From: Papaver somniferum
Lineage: Eukaryota; Streptophyta; Magnoliopsida; Ranunculales; Papaveraceae
Assembly (NCBI RefSeq): GCF_003573695.1
Contig: NC_039358.1
Span: 98,146,117 to 98,210,116, forward strand
Direction: 5' to 3'
Length of the DNA stretch: 64,000 nucleotides
Shown: in pieces, positions 56,305-64,000 of the stretch
How positions within the stretch are numbered: position 1 is the first letter of the stretch
Layout of the letters: each line of letters begins with the position of its first letter
The notes under the pieces: model-generated
Databases searched by the model: none
Seen by the model: only the letters and a program-made list of their open reading frames with translations
What the model was told of the DNA's origin: nothing
Program-made: the position numbers and the translations under genes

Positions 56305-59300
56305 ATGAGGCTTCTAGCTTGGAACTGTCAAGGCTTTTCTAGTAAAACCACTAGAGATCATCTTAAGGACTTAATAAGTAGATATGATCCTGATATCATC
56401 TTTCTCTCAGAGACCAAGCTAGGTTTAGACAAAATGAATAAATTGATTAAACCTTTTAAATTCCCAAATAAGAAACTTATCTCTTCTTTGGGGTTAGTTG
56501 GTGGACTAATTCTTCTGTGGAAAGATGGTTTCCAATTTAGTATTGTGAATGCAGATACATGGATTATAAACTGCAAAGTTCATGATGATCCTTCCAAGCC
56601 TGAATGGATACTTACTTGCATGTATGGTTCTTCTTACCCTCATAACAAAGAGAAACAGTGGTCCTACATTAGAGATATCAGTCAGAATATAACTCAGCCA
56701 TGGGTTATTATTGGTGATCTGAATTTGGTTTTCAACAATGAGAATAGAGCTTACATTCATAATACTTCTTCTTCTTCATCTCATGTTACTTCTTCTTCAA
56801 GGGATTCACCTTATATTAAGATGATAATTGATTGGCTTAGAAGATATAGGTTATTCTGGTAGATCTTTTACTTGGTCTAGTAATGTGCATGGAACTGGTG
56901 TTAGAAGATCAAGGTTAGAGAGGGCTCTGTGTAATGCTGATTGGATGCTTCATTTACCTGACTCCAAAGTTCTTCATCTACCTCAAATTGGTTCAGATCA
57001 TTGTCCAATAATGTTGGATACTGCCTCTTCTAAAAGTGACAAGAAAAAGAAAAAGAACTGGGAGTATTTCCAGTGTTATGAAAGAGATGAATCATTAAAA
57101 GCTGAAGTTGTTGTTGCCTGCTAAAATAAAGTACAAGGGTCTTATGCTTTCCAAGTTACCAGAAAACTTTACACAACTAGAAATTTTATCTCAAAATGGA
57201 ACATGCACAAATTTGGAGATATTCAAAGTAATACAAATATACTTCATCAACAAGTGGAATTTGTTCAGCAAAATTCACAGCCTCAAGACAATAGTACAAT
57301 ACAAATGCTACAGTTGGAGCAAGAAATTGAGCACTGGCATCAAATACAAAGTGAATTCTGGGGTCAAAAGTCCAGAGATCAATACTACTTCGAGATGGAT
57401 AGAAATACAAAATATCATCATACAAATGCAAATAGAAGGAGAGCAAGGAACAACATTGAAGCTTTGAAAGATAGCAATGGTAACTGGTGCTCAAGTAGAG
57501 AAGAATTAGAAGATTTACTCACACAGCATTATAGTGCACTCCATACAACTACTTCTCCTGATAAAAATGATGCTTTATTACAAAATATTCCCCAAGTTAT
57601 AACTGCAGATGACAATGTGGAATTAATCAGAGTACCTGAAGATGTTGAAATATGGAAAGCACTCAAAGATATGAAGCCATGGAAGGCTCCAGGACCAGAT
57701 GGGTTTCCACCTGGCTTTTTCCATTCCCATTGGGACATTGTGGGATCAGATGTTATTCAAATGGTGAAGCAATTTTTTCAATATGGATTTATGCTCAAGG
57801 AGATAAATAACACAAATATCTCTCTCATTCCAAAGACAAAAAACAAGCAATTTACATCTGACCTGAGACCCATAACTCTTTGCAATACTTCTTACAAGAT
57901 TATTTCAAAAATTCTCTCAGCAAGATTAAAAAGGGTGATGAATAAGACTATTTCTCCTTTACAAGCTGCATATGTACCAAGTAGGCAAATTTCAGACAAT
58001 GTACAACTAGCTCAAGAAATCATACATATAATGAAGAACAAAAAACAGAGCAAGAATTCTCTTGCACTCAAGCTAGACATGTCAAAAGCTTTTGACAGGA
58101 TTGAATGGTCTTTTCTTATGGATGTTATGGATAAAATGGGTTTTGTGGTGAATGGTGTCAACTTATCATGCAGTGCATTAGCACAACTAAGATATCCATT
58201 ATCCTAAATGGAGCTCCATGTGCTTCTTACAAACCTTCAAGAGGCATAAGGCAGGGAGACCCCTTGTTTCCATACCTTTTTATTATAGTTATGGAGGCAT
58301 TCTCTAGGCAATTACTTATGGCTGAACAGAATAACAAGATTGAAGGGATAAAAATTGCACCAGCTGCTCCTTCTATTTCACATCTGTTTTTTGCAGATGA
58401 CTGCCTTCTTTTTACAAGTGCTGATCTCCATAATGTAAATAACTTGCTTCAATTTATTGAGGAATTTGGAGTTGCTTCTGTACATATGGTTAATTTCACA
58501 AAGTCTAGTGTTTACTATAGTGCTAATGTTCCACCAAGATTTTGCAGAATTCTTACTAGGAGATTGAAGGTTCCTTCTATGAATACTGCAGAAAGGTACT
58601 TGGGTATGCCATTGCTGATTGGGAAAGGTAAAAAACAATGCTTCACTCATCTGCTTGATAAGGTGAAGAATAGATTATCTATCTATAGAGCTAAAACAAT
58701 GGCACAATGCAACAAATCTTTAATGATAAATATTGTAACTAATACCATCCCTTCTTATACTATGAGCTGTTTTCAGATCCCAAAAGATATTATAAATGAG
58801 TATAATGTTGTGCAAAGGGATTTCTGGTGGGGTTTTGATGAAAAGAGGGGCACTTATATTACTTCATGGAAGGACTTGCACTTGCACAAGGATGTTGGAG
58901 GTCAAGGATTCAAAGACTTGAATATCTTGAATAAAGCTTTTCTTATAAGAGCTGCCTGGAGAATTTGCACAAATTTAGAAGAAGTATGGGTCAAATGTAT
59001 ATCCAAGTACTTCCCTTGTACCAGTATGCTACATGCTACAATAAAAAAGGACTGCTCTTGGGTTTGGAAGGGATTACAAAAGAACATGGAGTTCATTAAA
59101 CAGTATAGTTGCTGGAGTGTTGGTGATGGTTCTCATATTAAAATCTGGTTGGATGTATGGATTATAGGCATGGATGCTCCTCCTATTCCCAGACAAGAAG
59201 CTGAAGATAATGAAAATTTTGTTTGGGTCAGTGAGATCTTTCGTTCTAACACTAGAGAATGGAATGTTGATCTGGTAAACCATTTGTTTGATCAACACAC

Positions 59301-60458
59301 TGCAGAACTGATTCTAAATATGAGAGTATCAGTTTCAACAACCGATAAACTGATCTGGAAACTAAACAAAAATGGAAAGTTTACTCTAAAATCCGCTTAT
59401 AAGAAGCTTTTTGAAGACAGTTTAGGCTCAAGGCAGTTCTCAATCTTTATTCAGGGAACTACTATTAAATGGAATGACTTCTGGAGAATCAACACCTGGC
59501 CAAGAGTTAAGCATTTATTTTGGAAATGTTTAAATGATATTCTGCCAACCAGAGTTAGATTACAAAGACAATGTGGATATATCAATAAGATGTGCGCACT
59601 ATGTAATCAACATGAAGAAAGCACAATGCATATCTTCTTCCAGTGTACTTTTTCAAGGGCTGTTTGGATGGAAATACCAGGAGGTAGTCAAGCTTTAACA
59701 GGTAGAGCCAATAATTTTGCTAAGATTTTGGAAGACTGGATTTCACTTACTAACTCAACAGCAAAGTCAAAAGGATTGGCTCAATTTGGGCATGGTGGTT
59801 ACTTGGAGTATATGGAATAAAATATGTGAAGTGATCTTCCAGAATAAAAAGGCGAACCCCAAAAGCACAGCTAGGGCCGCTCTTAGCTTCGCGAGTTATT
59901 TATCCTCCATATCTGACAAGGCAAATGCCTGCAGTCAGAACACTTCTGTTACCTTGTCATCTATAGCAACTTGGAAACTTTATGATAGTCCATATTTAAC
60001 TTTCAATTGTGATGCTTCCTTTGATGCTAATACTGGACTAACAAGTATTGGTGTGATCTTACGTGATTTTGCAGGCAACTGGAAAGGAGGCCGCGCAAAA
60101 CATTATGCAGGAATAGCTGATTCGGAGAGAGCAGAGTGCTTAGCTATCCATGAAGCTGTTGAATGGTGCAGGGAACTACAAATCTCACACGCAATGTTTG
60201 AGACAGACTTGAAAAATATTGAAAGCTTCATCAATAATGCATCACCAATCATGGCTTGGGAAAACGATCAATAATGCATCACCAATCATGGCTTGGGAAA
60301 ACGAAGACATTCTGCATTATGGAAGTGTCGTTTTATTCCTAAAAAAATATAATAAACCTGCAAATGAACTGGAAAAGTTCAGCGGGAACTCAGAACAGGC
60401 AAAGTTCAGCAGGAAGTTTGGTGTAACCCAAGAATGGCTTGACAGCCCCCTGAAGTAG
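56305..60458 (+). pseudogene. LINE-3 ORF2: endonuclease, RT, RNase H, broken
   Basis: The ATG at 56305 gives MRLLAWNCQGFSSK, the APE endonuclease start; LSETKL, GDLNLVF and SDHCPIM follow, with a frameshift near 56845. RT: WKAPGPDGFPPGFF (57680), LDMSKAFDRIEW (58075), GIRQGDPLFPYLF (58240) and FADD (58390-58401), with frameshifts near 57110 and 58170. The zf-RVT region has MCALCNQHEESTMHIFFQC (59590). The RNase H domain (59998-60266) keeps NCDASFD, SERAECLAI and FETD. Its end is destroyed by a 37-bp tandem duplication (60230-60303). The frame 58168-59820 is open for 550 residues. Relatively young but dead. Confidence 0.9.
60230..60303 (+). repeat. 37-bp perfect tandem duplication in LINE-3 RNase H
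   Basis: Two identical 37-bp units, 60230-60266 and 60267-60303 (each starting ATCAATAATGCATCACC). 37 is not a multiple of three, so it frameshifts the RNase H end. Confidence 0.97.
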
Positions 60459-60540
60459 TCGCAAGTTTGCTTCGCGTCTGTCACACAATCTTTCTTATCA
60501 CAGTTAATAAAATCCCATTATTTGCAAAAATATTAAGGTT

Positions 60541-61047
60541 GTATTTAACCGGGGTATTAGTCATTCCCATATTAAATCACTTTCAGACTTCTAGCTCTCA
60601 ATACCTTTTTTCTTTCAATACCTTTTTTCTTTCTTCGGCTCTAAAAACTATACACTCTTATGCTCTAAAGAGCTTCAAGGATATGGAGGGTCAAAATCAC
60701 TTCATGCCATTAGGCAAAAGCAAATGAAACTGAAAATCTATAAACAAAATGCATCATTTTCATGTTTAAACGTTTGCAACACCAACATGAAAGGTTTTAC
60801 TCCCCATTCACTGCTTCGTAATTAACTTGGGAGATCATTACAAAAACTTGCCGACACCGCCCGAATATTGAACACCACCAAAACACCAACCCACCTAACT
60901 ACAGAGGAAACCTTAAACCTAAGGTCTAGTAAAACACACAGCTACAAAATAAAATAACTTGTCCGATACACCAACCATGTGAGGAAACAAAATTAATTAC
61001 ACCATGGAACTTAGTGATCTCTGTATCCATCATACCAAAGAGAGAAC
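60541..61047. other. Intergenic interval and AGO4-like 3' flank
   Basis: No gene. A 17-bp unit (CAATACCTTTTTTCTTT) is directly repeated near 60599-60632. The part next to 61048 should be the 3' UTR of the minus-strand AGO4-like gene; no canonical AATAAA signal was found. Confidence 0.5.
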
Positions 61048-63937
61048 TTAACAAAAGAACATAGAACTGCGTACGTTCTCATGGAGTCTAGGTAGTTCAG
61101 GCACTGGTGCAGAGCCCACAGACGTCATCCCTCCATGGCTTGAGGAAGTTTCAGACATTTCATCGAACTTTGTAAATGTTGAGACTTGGGTCGCTGCAAG
61201 GTGGGCATATGCTACTGGAGCAACTGCAACAATCAACAAAATAAACCCAACAGTCAAGAATGAGAAAGTGTGTCATGTGTTACTGCATAGCAGTATCATA
61301 CATGATCCTAAGATTTAAAATACATAAAATGAAGCAGCATTATTTACCTATAGAAATAGCAGTTGTGCTCCTCTGGTACCTGCAGAAATTGGACAAAACA
61401 AAATAAAATTAATGCTAAGCATCCCATATTCAACCAAAGTAAGCTTTATCAACTTACACATAGGATAAATTATGAACAAGTTCCTGCAACTCATCAGCTG
61501 AGAAGCCAATTTCATCCAACAACACATGGTAATGTGCCGGCCTAGTTGTTCCCTATCCAAAGAAAGTTGATTAAAGTCAATGACATCACTATGCAAAAGA
61601 AGAATAGTTGGAGATTATCATAATTCTGCGATTCCAAGAAGGAAAATGCTTGTAGTGGTAAAACTTACAATCATGCCCGCGTGTGCACACATATAAAAAT
61701 CATTGTTTCGCGGGTGACAGATTTTATTGTCAATAACTGTACCTGTTGAACAGAAAACAATTCAAAGTCAGCATTTATGAAAATCATTGTTTCACGGGTG
61801 ACAGATTTTATTGTCAATAACTGTACCTGTTGAACAGAAAACAATTCAAAGTTAACATTTAGTAACTCAAACGGTAATTTGTTGGACAGTAAGTAGATCT
61901 TAGGAACGCTAACCGGGTGGAACATTGTCAGGACTGTTTGGCTGAAAAAACTTGGAATGGTGGTTTTTCTGAGCAATAATTACTGTAAACTTAGGAGACC
62001 ACTTCTCGTCAAGGAATTTGCACGCCTGTAATAAAAATATATTACAGAAGTTGGCAGTGGCAATCGAACGAATAATCATAATACTGTTAAAGAGGGATAG
62101 AATCAAACGCTAACCTCAATAATCTGATCCAATTCGATGTTCAAGACTTGATTGAACTGGGACTCACTCACACCATCCCTGCATCCACGACACCATCAGC
62201 CAAAATACAAAAAAAAAAAAAAATGGTGATGGATCTTGCACATAATTCATAGCAGACAAAGCCATCAATGATTTCTGAGTGAACTTCTGGACAAGTTGGT
62301 CCATTTAGATTCAGAGAGAACGTAAATAAAATCACCAAAATACCTGAAAATAATAATTTGTTCAGGCTTTCTTTTTTTTGAGCTTGTATAGAAGTCCAGT
62401 AATAGCTCACTGAAAATGAAATATTGTGCCTCCTCATTAGTACAAGGATTATAACTAAAACATTACACCGCTAGAAAAGGTCATTAGAATAAACATAAGC
62501 TGCGCATCAGCTGTTCCAATTTGTCACAGAAGCATCACAAGCATAAAGAGAACTAAAAACTTGAGAACTGGACTCACCGAATTATGCCATCATCCTCCGT
62601 GTCCGATATGGGCTTGAATAGATTATCGACCATCTCAACCTTTGGGGATTGTGTTCTCACAGATGCTCTATAACGTGAAATAGATGGCCAGTGCCTGGAG
62701 CTGACTACCTATGCATTCAACAAATGAATTAACATCCTAAACTTAATAGGTTCCCCTGTAATCTAGCACAAAAGGTGCAACATAAAATAGCTGAAAACAA
62801 TAATAACTAATAGCAAATATTCAATATTTAAAAAAATAAAGGATTTTACCGCAGCTACAGATGGAATATCAGATTGTCCAGGAGAGCCATGTGAAACGTC
62901 CATCCCAAGGATCATTGTGGGAACTTTAGAGACAAAAGGAATTGAACAAGAGTGCTCAATGGCCAACACCGAATTCAAACCACCAAGCTGCAACAGGTAC
63001 GAACATAAACAAGCTCAAACACAGGCACCGAGGAACAAAAACAATGTGATTTAAGTATCTTTACATAGACCTACTTTGGCATTGATCTTAAGAAGAACAT
63101 TTGTAAGGTAATTGTCATTGACTCTTGAAGGCGCCGCACATTGAGTAACAATTCCAAGGTCAGCAAGATTCTTCTTCTTCCATGGACCTTGCATTTTGAT
63201 GTTCCACAGTTAGATATAAATACATAAACAACGGTAGCAGTATTAAGAAAAATCTGAAGTGACAAGCCAAAGCCTACCGTAGATGTTACAGTTTTTCCTC
63301 TCTGGAAGAAGACATAGAAGAAACTGGGGTGCTCCGGGAAGTTTTGCCCTAATCTGTTGAAACATCTCCTCCACCCGGGCAGGTGGAGGTGCCCGTCTAG
63401 ACTGAGGGGACTCTTCGAATACATCAAACGGAGGCTCTATCATCTATCAAAATAACTTTAACATGAGATGCAAGAAAATGACTTCTCAAAGGTAAATAAC
63501 AATGCAATACTGCTGGGAAAAAAAAAACTCACCATTCCTTTCTGTTCTCCCAGTCTGGTAAGATCTCGAACTAAACCACGTATGTCACAACGAGCCGAGA
63601 AGTTTACAATGGCCCAGCGTTCAACCTTAATTGGTTCGACAAACACTTTATTACTAATGTTCCATCTTCCATTCCGAGGAGTGAAGTCCTCTCCCTTGCC
63701 AAATTTCAACTGCCAAAAAAAATTATTTGTAAACAAACCTAGCTTGAACAACCTTAAAACATACCAACAGCATACAAATCATAATAACAGGCTAAGAAAA
63801 TCAGCAATACAGTTATTAAGACAAAATACCCTTGGAGGTTGTAATACACGGCCTTCAACTTGTGTAAACTGAGAACTAATTGTAACACCAGAGGCACGTA
63901 ATGCTGGTTCAGCATCATAGTTGTTGGTTTTCATTGC
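61048..63937 (-). CDS. AGO4: AGO4-clade Argonaute, C-terminal 483 residues (5' part outside window)
   Basis: Argonaute of the AGO4/6/9 clade, which binds 24-nt small RNAs and guides RNA-directed DNA methylation of transposons in the nucleus. Thirteen exons on the minus strand: 63937-63830, 63709-63533, 63443-63278, 63187-63075, 62987-62850, 62708-62578, 62409-62344, 62178-62115, 62025-61914, 61742-61669, 61552-61458, 61379-61348, 61223-61048. All have GT/AG introns and join in one frame of 1452 nt ending in TGA. The region covers the post-PAZ linker ([10 protein letters not shown]), MID ([22 protein letters not shown]) and PIWI. Catalytic Asp-Asp-His: GMDVSHG (62900-62898), RDGVSE (62177-62175), CAHAGM (61683-61681), all present. 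The C-terminus SSMFFC is clade-typical. Total family length is about 900 residues, so roughly half is missing upstream. A partial exon duplication lies in the intron at 61743-61913. AGO4 versus AGO6/9 is not certain. Confidence 0.95.
61692..61861 (-). repeat. 84-bp tandem duplication of an AGO4 exon part and its 3' splice site
   Basis: Two copies with 84-bp period (CATTGTTTC at 61701 and 61785). Each holds 3' intron sequence ending TTCTGTTCAACAG plus about 46 bp of the exon with the IDNKICHP segment. The true exon uses the acceptor at 61743. The donor-proximal copy has an acceptor at 61827 but reads TGA where the true exon has CGA (Arg). Confidence 0.95.
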
Positions 63938-64000
63938 CTGCCCAAACAGAAAAGCTTGTTATCCATCATGATAATCGACAGTGCCTAAGATCATAAAAAC

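Larger units (their letters stand above)
54720..60540 (+). mobile_element. LINE-3: third L1-type non-LTR retrotransposon
   Basis: Plus-strand LINE with a leader, ORF1 (55089-56187), ORF2 (56305-60458) and a short 3' part; no clear poly(A) tail, so the right end is approximate. Both ORFs are broken by a few frameshifts. It lies about 0.5 kb from the 3' end of the AGO4-like gene and converges with it. Confidence 0.8.

Noticed and set aside
61671..61976. A minus-strand frame across the AGO4 intron and both duplicated exon parts
   Set aside because: It is in a different frame from the Argonaute protein and crosses consensus splice sites; it is open by chance because the 84-bp repeat keeps phase.

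Overview
This 64 kb window is nuclear DNA from a flowering plant. Coding density is very low, introns are AT-rich, plant-type LTR retrotransposons and L1-type LINEs (with RNase H) fill most of it, and the one ordinary host gene is a typical plant Argonaute of the AGO4 clade. The species cannot be fixed from sequence alone; a eudicot with a large, repeat-rich genome fits (a poppy-like Ranunculales genome is only a guess).

Layout. 1-2117: 3' end of a Ty1/copia element (pol remnant plus 3' LTR), apparently inserted in a long gypsy LTR whose remainder is 2118-3242. 3243-19067: what looks like one minus-strand Athila-like, pol-less gypsy element (5' LTR end and primer-binding site near 18.8 kb, a broken acidic ORF at 4.5-6.1 kb, a diagnostic hairpin at 4.27 kb), split by two plus-strand LINEs (LINE-1 about 6.2-12.2 kb; LINE-2 about 12.4-17.6 kb). 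19068-39642: nest of long-LTR copia elements. An old LTR fragment (family C) is split by element B (19220-25945, plus strand, copia-type primer-binding site, carrying an unusual ORF) and by element D (26271-35887, minus strand, gypsy, 2.58 kb LTRs, perfect 5-bp target duplication); then a family C 3' LTR (35957-38792) and its internal tail. 39643-42240: another family D LTR with an internal stub. 42880-54000: minus-strand copia element F whose reverse transcriptase is split by element E (44381-53470), a Tat-type gypsy element with a second RNase H and, on the opposite strand, an intron-containing coiled-coil ORF with its own TATA box. 54720-60540: LINE-3. 61048 to beyond 64000: an AGO4-like gene on the minus strand, the last 13 exons.

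Only the AGO4-like gene looks like a conserved cellular gene. Its thirteen visible exons join in frame with consensus splice sites and keep the Asp-Asp-His catalytic residues. It also has an 84-bp tandem duplication of part of one exon plus its 3' splice site; use of the duplicate splice site would put a stop codon before the catalytic histidine. Everything else is mobile-element sequence at various stages of decay. Insertions can be ordered because unoccupied paralogous target sites for B and D survive at 38132 and 38450.

The strongest second-look items are the AGO4 exon duplication, the antisense spliced ORF in element E, the repeat-built LTRs of family D, the pol-replacing ORF of the Athila-like element, and the ORF carried by element B.
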